Assembly: GCA_027858715.1 (NCBI GenBank)
Contig: JAQICD010000174.1
Span: 1 to 35,358 of the forward strand
Direction: 5' to 3'
DNA: 35,358 nucleotides
Source: Prolixibacteraceae bacterium
Lineage (GTDB): Bacteria; Bacteroidota; Bacteroidia; Bacteroidales; Prolixibacteraceae
Part shown: piece after piece, positions 25,938 to 34,945 of the stretch
How positions within the stretch are numbered: the stretch's first letter is position 1
How the letters are laid out: every line of letters starts with the position of its first letter
The notes under the pieces: model-generated
Told to the model about the DNA's origin: nothing
What the model saw: only the letters and a program-made list of their open reading frames with translations
Database searches by the model: none
Program-made: the position numbers and the translations under genes

Positions 25938-25980
25938 TCTTAAATCTGTTGTCTATCGTCTAAAGTCTAAAATCTAATTT
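25938..25980. repeat. Short degenerate heptamer-like repeat (GTCTAAA type)
   Basis: After the terminator the sequence repeats variants of GTCTAAA and TCTAAAA, with no coding potential. A similar style of repeat occurs at 34801-34934. Confidence 0.45.
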
Positions 25981-26856
25981 TTATACTTCTTCAGCCAGTT
26001 TATCCAGCACATATTGAATCATTATTTTCATTTGTGGCTGATAATTCTCGTTGACCTGCCCGGTAATACGGTTCGCAATAATCAGGCAAATGGTTAAGGC
26101 TTCGTGCCCCAATAATTTTGATAAACCGTATATGGCCGAACTCTCCATTTCGAAATTTGTTATCTTCTTTCCAAGAAATTCAAACGATTCAATTTTCTCA
26201 TTCAAATTAGGGTCGGCTAAAGGTAGTCTTAAAACACGACCCTGAGGGCCGTAAAATCCGGGTGCCGAAATATTTATACCTGATATGGTTTGATCGCCCG
26301 AAATAATATCAAATAATTCCTTTGAACAATCAACCACATAGGGTTTCGAAAGTAATTTTCGCCATTGTGTGTGGTACAATAAACTTTGTTCAAACTCGAG
26401 ATCGGAAACAATATCGCGACCTTCGTAAAAATTAAGGAGACCATCAAATCCTATCGATTTTTCAGAGATTACAAACGAATTAACCGGTATGTTTTCTCGC
26501 AGGCTTCCTGAAGTCCCAAGTCGGATAAGATTCAAACAGGTGATTTCGTCTTTTAACTTCCGGGTATTCATGTCGATATTGACCAATGCATCGAGTTCGT
26601 TAACCACTATGTCGATATTATCGGTTCCAATGCCTGTTGCTACAACCGAAAGGTGTCGGTTTTTGTACCAACCGGTAACTGTTTTAAATTCACGATTCTG
26701 AACTTTGTGTTCTATTTTATCGAAAAATGAGGCAATCATGTCCACCCGCCCCGGATCACCGACAAGCAATATTGTATCAGCAATTTGGTTAGGTTTTAGA
26801 TGTAAATGAAAAATTGTACCGTCGGGGTTTATGATTAATTCAGATTCTTGTATCAT
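25981..26856 (-). CDS. Nucleoside phosphorylase, uridine-phosphorylase-like
   Basis: A 291-residue enzyme of the PNP/UDP phosphorylase family, which splits nucleosides with phosphate to free base and ribose-1-phosphate. Seen are G-D-P-G-R-V (about 33-38), the phosphate-binding R-L-G-T-S-G-S-L, and F-E-M-E-S-S-A-I-Y, a nucleoside-binding motif. The E-M-E-S form and overall similarity favour uridine over purine nucleosides, but this is not proved. It follows the MscS-like gene after 30 bp and probably shares its transcript. Confidence 0.85.
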   Translation of the reverse strand: MIQESELIINPDGTIFHLHLKPNQIADTILLVGDPGRVDMIASFFDKIEHKVQNREFKTVTGWYKNRHLSVVATGIGTDNIDIVVNELDALVNIDMNTRKLKDEITCLNLIRLGTSGSLRENIPVNSFVISEKSIGFDGLLNFYEGRDIVSDLEFEQSLLYHTQWRKLLSKPYVVDCSKELFDIISGDQTISGINISAPGFYGPQGRVLRLPLADPNLNEKIESFEFLGKKITNFEMESSAIYGLSKLLGHEALTICLIIANRITGQVNENYQPQMKIMIQYVLDKLAEEV

Positions 26857-26886
26857 TTTTTATATTTTAATTTCAAGTAGTCAAAT

Positions 26887-27960
26887 TTAATTATTATTCA
26901 CGATAACCCTTGTTTTAGGAAGGCTGTCTGGAAATTCCTTTCCTATAAATTTGAGAATGCCTTCGCGAAGATATACGCGCAAATCCCAAGCCGTTGGTGC
27001 GTCGGTAGCACTTACCAATAGTCTCGTCTCAACTGTTTTTTCAGTGGCATTGGTAACCTGTAGTACTTTGACCCTTCCGTCCCATAAGTTCGTTTTTTTA
27101 AGCAATCGATCCATTTCTGTCCTGATTGCGTCAAAATCGATATTGTAGTCGGTATAGATAAAAACGGTACCCAGAATATTTGAATTTGTTCGTGTCCAGT
27201 TTTGAAACGGTTTTTCGATAAAATATGTCGAAGGCAGTACCAAACGTCTTTCATCCCAAATTTTAACAACTACATAAGTAAGGTTTATTTCCTCAATTCG
27301 CCCCCACTCATTCTCAACAATAACCACATCGTCAAGTCTTATCGGTTGGGTGATTGCAATTTGAATACCAGCCAACACACCTCCGATAATTTTTTGTGCA
27401 GCTAAACCAATAATAATACCCGTAACTCCGGCCGAGGCAATTAAACTCATGCCGATTTGCCTAATACCACTAAATGTCATAAGAATAAGTGATATGGCAA
27501 TAATTGCTATCAGAATTATCAAAACCCTTTCAATGATTTTAAACTGCGTGTATATTTTTCGGGCTTTGAGGTTGTCCTTCTGGTTAATATCGTATTGTTT
27601 CAGTACCAAAAATTTCACAAGCCGCACGAAACTGATTAGTATCCACGACAGTATGATAATAAATAAAATGGTTAGTATTTTTCCCGCAACAAAAGTGATG
27701 CCTTGCGAAAAGGAGGATAGAGAGATGGTTAACCATAGCGAAATTGTTATGGTTAATAAAAATGCAGGTAATTTAAGATTTTTGCGTATTCTTAAATAAA
27801 AGTCATTTTCAGATTTATGTTCCAACCTTTTACTTAGCCGTATAAGAAAAAATATAAGGACGATAAATATTAGTTGAAAAATGGAGAATTTGATAATAAA
27901 TCCAATCAACTCGTTTAAAGACTGATAATCAATGTTTAAAAAGTTTGTTATTGTTTCCAT
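26887..27960 (-). CDS. Mechanosensitive ion channel, MscS family
   Basis: A 357-residue membrane protein with about four to five helices. The pore-lining helix reads G-V-T-G-I-I-I-G-L-A-A-Q-K, followed by the MscS beta domain with I-T-Q-P-I-R-L-D-D-V-V and the cytoplasmic domain. Such channels open under membrane tension in osmotic downshock. Length exceeds that of E. coli MscS (286) because of extra N-terminal helices. It probably forms an operon with the phosphorylase gene. Confidence 0.9.
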   Translation of the reverse strand: METITNFLNIDYQSLNELIGFIIKFSIFQLIFIVLIFFLIRLSKRLEHKSENDFYLRIRKNLKLPAFLLTITISLWLTISLSSFSQGITFVAGKILTILFIIILSWILISFVRLVKFLVLKQYDINQKDNLKARKIYTQFKIIERVLIILIAIIAISLILMTFSGIRQIGMSLIASAGVTGIIIGLAAQKIIGGVLAGIQIAITQPIRLDDVVIVENEWGRIEEINLTYVVVKIWDERRLVLPSTYFIEKPFQNWTRTNSNILGTVFIYTDYNIDFDAIRTEMDRLLKKTNLWDGRVKVLQVTNATEKTVETRLLVSATDAPTAWDLRVYLREGILKFIGKEFPDSLPKTRVIVNNN

Positions 27961-28039
27961 ACTTTTTTGATTTCAATTCTTTTTAAAGATAATAAATTTG
28001 CAGACGAGAAAAATATTTATTTATGTGAACATTTTTGTT

Positions 28040-28047
28040 TAGCTTTG
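28040..28047 (+). promoter_or_regulatory. Candidate -7 box for araR
   Basis: TAGCTTTG matches TAnnTTTG and would give a leader of about 160 bases before ATG 28213. No good TTG element lies at the usual distance, so support is modest. This 252-bp gap separates the divergent MscS and araR genes. Confidence 0.35.
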
Positions 28048-28212
28048 TTGTTGCTGTCAAAGTGCAGAAATACAAGTATGTAGTTATGCTTTAGATGTAT
28101 TCTTGGAGGTGGATTTTTGTGCCTAAGTGAGGATTATTTTTTAAAACATGTTTTTGTGTTTGGAAAAGATAAAAGTAATTCTGACTTTTGTTTGGATTTA
28201 TTTAATCGAACT

Positions 28213-28905
28213 ATGACTTATAGCGAAAAAGATCGGTTTTACCTTGCAGTTGACTGCGTGATATTTGGTTTCGACAACGATAAGTTGAAGCTTTTGCTTT
28301 ATAAGCGCGACTTTGAGCCACAAAAAGGAATGTGGTCTTTGATGGGTGGATTTTTGCGTAAGAATGAGACTCTTGATGATGCAGCTTACCGTGTTTTGGC
28401 AAGAATAACCGGCTTGAGAAATATATATCTCGATCAGTTGAGTGTTTTTTCAGAGCTTGACAGGGATCCTGCCGACCGGGTTATCAGCATAGCTTACTTT
28501 GCACTGATCAATATTCTGGATTACGACCAAGAGTTGTTACGACAATATGGAGCTCAGTGGTTTACTATTGATGAATTGCCTGACTTAATATTTGATCACT
28601 ACGACATAGTAAACCGGGCATTACGTCGATTAAAACGAAAAGCAAAAACACAGCCCATTGGCTTTGAGTTACTTCCCGAAAATTTCACTATCACCCAATT
28701 GAGGAATTTATACGAAGCAATTTACCAACGCCAAATCGAACCGGCTAATTTCAGACGTAAGATTATGTCTATGGGGCTTTTAAATCGTTTGCCGATGAAA
28801 GACAAGAACAATTCAAGGAAAGGTGCTTTTTTGTATAGCTTTAATAAAGAAAAATATGAAATGCTTACAGCAAAAGGTTTTTCTTTTGACTTATCGGGCA
28901 TATAA
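28213..28905 (+). CDS. araR: AraR, Nudix-domain transcriptional regulator of arabinose use
   Basis: A 230-residue protein: Nudix fold (about 10-145) and a C-terminal winged helix (about 150-228). The Nudix box has the pattern glycine, five residues, glutamate, seven residues, arginine, but the catalytic glutamates are replaced (R-V-L-A-R-I-T-G instead of R-E-x-x-E-E-x-G). It should therefore bind a ligand without cutting it. AraR of Bacteroides, a Nudix-type regulator, represses arabinose genes and is released by L-arabinose. The downstream araA-D-B genes strongly support the same role. ATG 28213 is chosen because the Nudix fold begins right after it; a longer upstream frame adds about 32 residues without homology. 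Confidence 0.85.
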   Translation: MTYSEKDRFYLAVDCVIFGFDNDKLKLLLYKRDFEPQKGMWSLMGGFLRKNETLDDAAYRVLARITGLRNIYLDQLSVFSELDRDPADRVISIAYFALINILDYDQELLRQYGAQWFTIDELPDLIFDHYDIVNRALRRLKRKAKTQPIGFELLPENFTITQLRNLYEAIYQRQIEPANFRRKIMSMGLLNRLPMKDKNNSRKGAFLYSFNKEKYEMLTAKGFSFDLSGI

Positions 28906-28910
28906 AAAGT

Positions 28911-28939
28911 CATTTTGACACTTAAGTTGTTATCGTACA
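28911..28939. promoter_or_regulatory. Candidate AraR operator upstream of the symporter gene
   Basis: Near-palindromic ACACTTAAGTTGT (28918-28930) is centred on CTTAAG and overlaps TGT-N6-ACA (28928-28939). It lies 64 bases before the symporter start. No other promoter signal is clear, so this remains a guess supported by place and symmetry. Confidence 0.3.
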
Positions 28940-29002
28940 TTTTTTATTAGAATGAAAAATAATTAAATATAAACATTTAAATAATCTTAATCGAATTATC
29001 TT

Positions 29003-30862
29003 ATGAATGCAGGATTTACAACCATTGACTACATCATTTTTATTGTTTATGCAGTAGTGATTGTTAGTTTGGGACTATGGCTTTCTCGTTCTAAAAAAGG
29101 ACATGAGAAAGACTCAAAAGATTACTTTTTGGCTGGTGGAACACTCTCGTGGTGGGCCATTGGTGCATCGTTAATCGCAGCAAATATTTCGGCCGAGCAT
29201 TTTATCGGAATGTCGGGTTCGGGATTTCGTATTGGTTTAGGTATAGCAGCCTACGAGTGGATTGCTGCCGTAACGTTAATACTTGTTGCTAAGTATTTGC
29301 TGCCACAAATGATTGATAAAAATATTTTCACCATGCCACAGTTTGCAAAAGAACGTTATGGGCAAGGGGTAAGTTTCTTTTTCTCTTTCTTCTGGCTATT
29401 GGTTTATGTTTTTGTAAACCTTACTTCGGTAGCATGGCTTGGCGCAATTGCTATGGATCAAATTCTTGGAGTACCAATGATATATGGTGTTCCGGGATTA
29501 CTGGTTTTTGCCGGAATTTATTCCATCTACGGTGGTTTAAAATCAGTAGCATGGACAGATGTAATCCAGGTTGTTTTCCTGGTGGGCGGTGGATTAATCA
29601 CCGCATGGTTTGCACTCGATGCTGTTAGCGGTTCGGGTGGTAATGCAATCGATGGTTTTATTATTGTATTAAGTAAGGTGCGTGAAGTTCCTTCCGACCT
29701 GCACTTTAACATGATTATTGATAAAAACATTGATGCTACCGTTTTTAAAGATCTACCGGGTCTTGCTGTAATATTTGGAGCTATGTGGTTAACCAACCTG
29801 GGATACTGGGGGTTTAACCAGTACATTATTCAAAAAGGTTTGGCAGCTAAAAACCTGGCCGAGGCTAAAAAAGGTTTAATATTTGCCGGTTACCTCAAGA
29901 TTTTAATTCCAATTATTGTAGTAGTTCCCGGTATTACTGCTTATGTGTTGTTTAATCATCCCGATTTGCAACATACCCTGACCGGTTTACATGGAAGTAT
30001 TGAAATTGCCGACGAAGCCTATCCTTGGTTGCTACGCAATTTTGCACCTGTTGGTATTCGGGGTCTGGCGTTTGCCGCTTTGGTTGCTGCTGTTGTTTCA
30101 TCGTTGGCATCTATGTTGAATTCTACTTCAACAATTTTTACACTCGATATTTATCGACCCTTGATAAACAAACAGGCATCCGAAAAACAACTTGTTAAAG
30201 TTGGACGTATTTCTGCTTTTGTTGCTTTAATTGTTGCTATGGTTGCTGCCAAACCTTTACTTGGAGGGCTTGACCAGGCGTTCCAGTACATTCAGGAATA
30301 CACTGGCTTTATTTATCCCGGTGTTGTTGTTGTATTTGGTATGGGGCTGTTATGGAAACGTGCTACAAACAGAGCTGCACTTTGGACTACTATTGCAACA
30401 CTTCCTTTAGGTATTGCAATAAAGCTCTTGTTGCCCGATTTGCCGTTTATTATTCGCATGGGATACGTGTGTATGATTCTTATTTCGATGGCTGTTGCAC
30501 TTACTTTAACCGACAAACATCAAGTTAAAGATAAACCTGTAACTCCCGAAAATCATAAAAAACAAATGAAAGCCGGATGGTTATTTACTATTCTTGGTGG
30601 TGTATTCTTAATTTCCGGTCTGATCTGGGGTACTGAATTATTTGGTGTTGGATTATTGAATCTTGGATTTAATTCCATATTTATGTTAGTATTTATGATG
30701 GCATTCCTCGCAATAATCATGTTCACAAATGCTAATTCAGGTAAGAAAGATGATAAAGCATATGATTTTGAACCAGAATTGTTTAAAACTGATGGTAAAT
30801 TCTTTGTAGGTGCTATGGGTATTGTTGTTATACTTATTGCATTATATGCTTATTTCTGGTAA
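29003..30862 (+). CDS. Sodium:solute symporter, probable L-arabinose transporter
   Basis: A 619-residue inner-membrane protein of the sodium:solute symporter family, with about 14 hydrophobic helices. The early segment F-L-A-G-G-T-L-S-W-W-A-I-G-A-S and N-I-S-A-E-H-F-I-G are characteristic of SSS sugar transporters. The sugar is inferred to be arabinose because the gene lies between araR and araA; it is not visible in sequence. araA begins 23 bp after its stop, so they share an operon. Confidence 0.88.
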   Translation: MNAGFTTIDYIIFIVYAVVIVSLGLWLSRSKKGHEKDSKDYFLAGGTLSWWAIGASLIAANISAEHFIGMSGSGFRIGLGIAAYEWIAAVTLILVAKYLLPQMIDKNIFTMPQFAKERYGQGVSFFFSFFWLLVYVFVNLTSVAWLGAIAMDQILGVPMIYGVPGLLVFAGIYSIYGGLKSVAWTDVIQVVFLVGGGLITAWFALDAVSGSGGNAIDGFIIVLSKVREVPSDLHFNMIIDKNIDATVFKDLPGLAVIFGAMWLTNLGYWGFNQYIIQKGLAAKNLAEAKKGLIFAGYLKILIPIIVVVPGITAYVLFNHPDLQHTLTGLHGSIEIADEAYPWLLRNFAPVGIRGLAFAALVAAVVSSLASMLNSTSTIFTLDIYRPLINKQASEKQLVKVGRISAFVALIVAMVAAKPLLGGLDQAFQYIQEYTGFIYPGVVVVFGMGLLWKRATNRAALWTTIATLPLGIAIKLLLPDLPFIIRMGYVCMILISMAVALTLTDKHQVKDKPVTPENHKKQMKAGWLFTILGGVFLISGLIWGTELFGVGLLNLGFNSIFMLVFMMAFLAIIMFTNANSGKKDDKAYDFEPELFKTDGKFFVGAMGIVVILIALYAYFW

Positions 30863-30885
30863 TAATTAAATAAAAAATAGATGAT

Positions 30886-32397
30886 ATGGAAGAATTAATG
30901 AATAAAGAAGTTTGGTTTGTTACCGGTAGCCAGCATTTGTATGGTCCCGAAACATTGGAACAGGTAGATAAAGATTCGGCAACTATTGTTGCTGGTCTAA
31001 ATGGATCAGGTAAACTTCCGACAAAAGTTGTGTTTAAGCCGGTTGTGAAATCACCTGAAGAAATACTTGATATATGTGTTGAAGCCAATAGTGAAAAGAA
31101 CTGTATCGGTGTAATCACATGGATGCATACTTTTTCACCTGCCAAAATGTGGATTGCCGGTTTGCGTGCGCTTCAGAAGCCTTACATGCACCTTCATACT
31201 CAATTTAACCGCGATTTGCCATGGAGCGAAATCGATATGGATTACATGAATACGCATCAAAGTGCCCATGGTGGTCGCGAATATGGATTTATAAATGCCC
31301 GTATGCGCAAAAACCGTAAGGTGGTTGTGGGGCACTGGAAAGACGGAAAAGTTCAGGATCAGGTTGCAGCATGGTGTCGTACAGCCATTGGCTGGAATGA
31401 ATCGAAGAACCTTAAAGTTGCCCGTTTTGGCGATAACATGCGTAATGTTGCTGTAACCGAAGGTGATAAAGTTGAAGCCCAGATTAAATTTGGCTGGGAA
31501 ATTCATGCTTATGGTGTAGGCGACCTGGTTGAATATGTCGAAAAAGTAAGAGATGCTGAAGTGGATGCTTTATACACCGAATTCGAGAAGTTGTATGATG
31601 TGGCTTCCGATTGTAAGCCCGGACAGAAATATCACGAAAACGTACGCGTTCAGGCTCGATACGAAATTGCAATGAAACGTTTTATGGAAGATGGTAATTT
31701 TGGTGCGTTTACTTCCAACTTTGAAAACCTTACTGGTCTTGACCAACTTCCGGGACTTGCTTCACAGCGTTTGATGGAAGCCGGTTATGGTTTTGGTGCC
31801 GAAGGCGACTGGAAACAGGCTGCATTGTTGCGCATCATCAAAGTTATGTCGCAAGGTTTAAAGGGCGGAAGCTCATTTATGGAAGATTATACTTACCACA
31901 TGAATCCGGCCAACGAAGGCGTACTTGGTTCGCACATGCTCGAGATTTGTCCTTCAATTGCAGCTAAAAAGCCACGCCTTGAAGTGCATCCCCTGGGAAT
32001 TGGTGGCAAAGATGCTCCTGCACGTTTGGTATTCGAAAGCGCTATTGGCGATGCTATGAACGTTACCCTTATTGATATGGGAAATCGTTTCCGCATTATT
32101 GTGAATACGCTCGATGTAATCGAACCTTTGGCCCAATTGCCAAAACTTCCGGTTGCTAGCGCATTCTGGAAAACACATCCAAACCTGGCCGACGGAGCTG
32201 CCGCATGGATTTACGCGGGCGGTACACACCACTCGGCTTTCACATTAGCTTTAACGCCCGATTATATCGAAACATTTGCCGAATTAGCCGATGTGGAATT
32301 TGTTATCATCGATAAGGATACTAAAGTTTCTGAATTTAAAAAGGAACTGCGCTGGAACGATGTTTATTATCTGCTTAACGGCAGCTTAAAAGCATAA
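30886..32397 (+). CDS. araA: L-arabinose isomerase
   Basis: A 503-residue enzyme that converts L-arabinose to L-ribulose. It begins with the typical V-W-F-V-T-G-S-Q-H-L-Y-G-P segment, shows T-W-M-H-T-F-S-P-A-K-M-W-I, and ends with the G-G-T-H-H-S-A-F-T block that contributes metal ligands. Length equals that of characterised enzymes (about 500). The start could be ATG 30886 or, four codons later, ATG 30898. The cytoplasmic product feeds AraB. It follows the symporter by 23 bp and is followed by a strong hairpin. Confidence 0.97.
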   Translation: MEELMNKEVWFVTGSQHLYGPETLEQVDKDSATIVAGLNGSGKLPTKVVFKPVVKSPEEILDICVEANSEKNCIGVITWMHTFSPAKMWIAGLRALQKPYMHLHTQFNRDLPWSEIDMDYMNTHQSAHGGREYGFINARMRKNRKVVVGHWKDGKVQDQVAAWCRTAIGWNESKNLKVARFGDNMRNVAVTEGDKVEAQIKFGWEIHAYGVGDLVEYVEKVRDAEVDALYTEFEKLYDVASDCKPGQKYHENVRVQARYEIAMKRFMEDGNFGAFTSNFENLTGLDQLPGLASQRLMEAGYGFGAEGDWKQAALLRIIKVMSQGLKGGSSFMEDYTYHMNPANEGVLGSHMLEICPSIAAKKPRLEVHPLGIGGKDAPARLVFESAIGDAMNVTLIDMGNRFRIIVNTLDVIEPLAQLPKLPVASAFWKTHPNLADGAAAWIYAGGTHHSAFTLALTPDYIETFAELADVEFVIIDKDTKVSEFKKELRWNDVYYLLNGSLKA

Positions 32398-32410
32398 TAT
32401 ATTTTTCTTG

Positions 32411-32452
32411 ATGCCGTATTGTCCTGATATTTAGGATAATACGGCATTTTTT
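32411..32452 (+). terminator. Terminator-like hairpin between araA and araD
   Basis: ATGCCGTATT (32411-32420) pairs exactly with AATACGGCAT (32438-32447); GTCCT and AGGAT extend the stem inward, and a run of T follows directly. It is a strong intrinsic terminator inside the ara gene series, so araD and araB may be expressed less than araA or from their own promoter. Confidence 0.85.
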
Positions 32453-32470
32453 AACTAAATTCATATCGAA

Positions 32471-33154
32471 ATGTTAGAGGCATTAAAAGAAGAAGTATTT
32501 AAAGCTAATCTCGATTTGGTAAAGCATGGCCTTGTGATATTTACATGGGGAAATGCCAGTGCCATCGACAGGGGAAAAGGGCTGTTTGTTATAAAACCAA
32601 GTGGTGTCGATTACGATGTAATGAAACCTTCGGATATGGTTGTGTGTGATATGGATGGAAAAGTAGTTGAAGGCACACTGAAGCCATCGTCTGATATGCC
32701 AACTCACCTCTATCTATACAAACATTTTGAAGATATTGGCGGGGTAGTGCATACGCATTCGACCTATGCAACTGCGTGGGCCCAGGCTGGTGTTGGTATT
32801 CCGAATATCGGAACAACACACGCCGATTATTTTGCACAGGACATTCCTTGTACCCGCCAGATGAACGAAGAAGAAGTTTTTGGGGAATACGAACGTGATA
32901 CCGGGAAAGTTATTGTAGAACGTTTCGAAGGTATCAAACCTATTGAAGTGCCAGGCGTATTGGTGCATAATCACGGGCCGTTTTCGTGGGGTGAAGATGT
33001 GCATAATGCAGTTCACAACGCCGTAGTTATGGAACAAGTTGCCATAATGGCTTCTATCTCTTTGTCGGTAAACCCTGCATTGAAAATGAATCCTTTGTTA
33101 ATAAAAAAACACTATGAACGTAAGCATGGTAAAAATGCTTATTACGGACAATGA
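32471..33154 (+). CDS. araD: L-ribulose-5-phosphate 4-epimerase
   Basis: A 227-residue zinc enzyme that converts L-ribulose-5-phosphate to D-xylulose-5-phosphate. Visible are T-W-G-N-A-S (25-30), S73-S74-D75 (phosphate binding and catalysis), zinc-ligand pair H94-T-H96, and H168 in H-N-H-G-P-F. These match the E. coli AraD ligand set (H95, H97, H171, D76). It lies between araA and araB, 22 bp before araB. Confidence 0.96.
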   Translation: MLEALKEEVFKANLDLVKHGLVIFTWGNASAIDRGKGLFVIKPSGVDYDVMKPSDMVVCDMDGKVVEGTLKPSSDMPTHLYLYKHFEDIGGVVHTHSTYATAWAQAGVGIPNIGTTHADYFAQDIPCTRQMNEEEVFGEYERDTGKVIVERFEGIKPIEVPGVLVHNHGPFSWGEDVHNAVHNAVVMEQVAIMASISLSVNPALKMNPLLIKKHYERKHGKNAYYGQ

Positions 33155-33176
33155 TTTAAAATTATAATTACATACA

Positions 33177-34796
33177 ATGAAAAAATACGTTATAGGACTA
33201 GACTACGGCAGCGATTCTGCCCGTGCATTGGTAGTTGATACCGAAACCGGTGAACAGTTAGCTACTTCAGTTAATAATTACCCCCGTTGGGTTGGGGGGA
33301 AATATTGCGACCCGTCGAAAAACCAGTATCGTCAGCACCCGCTCGATTATCTCGAAGTGATGGAAGCTTCCATAAAAGAAGCTTTAGGGAAGTGTGACCC
33401 GGCGGTAGCTAAAAATGTGGTAGGTATCTCGTTTGATACTACCGGAAGTACACCAGCCCTTACCGATGGTCATGGCACTCCGCTGGCAATGCTGCCTGAA
33501 TATGCCGAGAACCCGAATGCCATGTTTATCCTGTGGAAAGACCACACAGCAGTGAAAGAAGCTGATGAGATAAACGAACTGGCCCACAAGTGCAAAGTTG
33601 ATTACACGAAATACGAAGGTGGTATTTACTCTTCGGAGTGGGTATGGGCAAAAGTTTTGCACATGCTGCGCATCGATCAGTCGTTGAAGAAAAAGGCTGT
33701 TTCGTGGATTGAGTATTGCGACTGGCTTCCTGCCGTGATAACCGGCAATACCGAAATTGAACAGATTAAAAGAAGCCGTTGTGCTGCCGGGCATAAAGCA
33801 CTTTGGCACCCCGATTGGGATGGGCTTCCACCGGAAGAATTTTTGTCTGAACTTGGTCCCGAGTTGGTAGGTATGCGCGATCACCTGTATGCCGAAACAC
33901 ATACCAGCGACGAGCCATTTGGTAAACTAACGCCAGAGTGGGCTGAAAAGCTTGGTTTATCAACTGATGTTATCGTTGGAGTAAGTGCTTTCGATGCACA
34001 TATGGGAGCCGTTGGAGCCGAAATTGAGTCGAATACCCTTGTTCGTATTATGGGAACTTCAACCTGCGATATTATTGTTTCAGATGAAAAAGAAATTGGT
34101 GACAACTTAATACCCGGAATTAGCGGACAGGTTGATGGTTCTGTTATCCCGGGCATGGTTGGGCTTGAAGCCGGACAGTCGGCTTTTGGCGATGTATATG
34201 CATGGTTTAAAGACGTGCTTTCATGGCCATTGCAATTCCTGGATGATAAAGAACAAGCGAAAGCCATTGAAGATAAAATCATTCCTGCCTTGTCAGAAGA
34301 AGCGATGAAAATACCGGTTGAAGAGTCAACTATTGTTGCAACAGATTGGTTGAATGGTCGTCGTTCACCAGATGCCAATCAGAATCTAAAAAGTACCATT
34401 ACCGGGTTAAACTTAGGATCAACAGCACCTCGTATTTTTAGGGCTTTGGTTGAAGCTACTGCATTTGGTTCAAAAGCGATTGCTGATCGCTTTTTAGAAA
34501 ATGGCGTAAAGATTGATTCTGTTGTTGCAATTGGCGGCGTCGCAAAAAAATCAGACTTCGTGATGCAAACTCTGGCTGATGTAATGGGAATGCCAATTAA
34601 AGTAGCCCGTTCAGATCAAAGCGTGGCTTTAGGGGCAGCAATGTTTGCATCTGTTGCATCTGGTGCACATAAAAACGTTAAAGAAGCTCAGAAAGCAATG
34701 GGGCAGGGATATGAAAAAACATATAACCCTATAAAAGAAAATGTGAAACAATATGCTGATATTTACAAGCAATACCAAAAGCTTGGCAATATCTAA
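33177..34796 (+). CDS. araB: Ribulokinase
   Basis: A 539-residue kinase of the FGGY family that phosphorylates L-ribulose. The N-terminal phosphate loop is G-L-D-Y-G-S-D-S-A-R, and the ATP-domain features E-A-T-A-F-G-S-K-A-I and I-G-G-V-A-K-K-S are present. Length is close to the E. coli enzyme (566). It completes the AraA-AraB-AraD route to the pentose phosphate pathway. A repeat region follows its stop. Confidence 0.96.
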   Translation: MKKYVIGLDYGSDSARALVVDTETGEQLATSVNNYPRWVGGKYCDPSKNQYRQHPLDYLEVMEASIKEALGKCDPAVAKNVVGISFDTTGSTPALTDGHGTPLAMLPEYAENPNAMFILWKDHTAVKEADEINELAHKCKVDYTKYEGGIYSSEWVWAKVLHMLRIDQSLKKKAVSWIEYCDWLPAVITGNTEIEQIKRSRCAAGHKALWHPDWDGLPPEEFLSELGPELVGMRDHLYAETHTSDEPFGKLTPEWAEKLGLSTDVIVGVSAFDAHMGAVGAEIESNTLVRIMGTSTCDIIVSDEKEIGDNLIPGISGQVDGSVIPGMVGLEAGQSAFGDVYAWFKDVLSWPLQFLDDKEQAKAIEDKIIPALSEEAMKIPVEESTIVATDWLNGRRSPDANQNLKSTITGLNLGSTAPRIFRALVEATAFGSKAIADRFLENGVKIDSVVAIGGVAKKSDFVMQTLADVMGMPIKVARSDQSVALGAAMFASVASGAHKNVKEAQKAMGQGYEKTYNPIKENVKQYADIYKQYQKLGNI

Positions 34797-34800
34797 TTGA

Positions 34801-34934
34801 TAGTTATTAGTCATAGGTCATTAGTCATTTGTAGACAACTACTAAGTCACTAATGACTGATGACTGATGACTAATGACTAATTTACTAATGACTAATTTA
34901 CTAATGACTGATGACTAATTTACTAATGACTAAT
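34801..34934. repeat. Heptamer-based tandem and inverted repeat (TGACTAA type)
   Basis: ACTAATGACTAATTT occurs twice in tandem (34870-34884 and 34885-34899), then as a longer variant (34900-34921), then as a partial copy. TGACTGA units precede it, and the left half (34807-34830) holds ATTAGTCA units in the opposite direction, so the region can fold back. The basic step is seven bases. It has no coding potential and lies between araB and the arabinofuranosidase gene. Confidence 0.85.
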
Positions 34935-34945
34935 ATTATAAAGCT

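Noticed and set aside
28117-28212. Longer N-terminus of AraR
   Set aside because: The upstream 32 codons lack Nudix character; ATG 28213 gives a normal length for the family.
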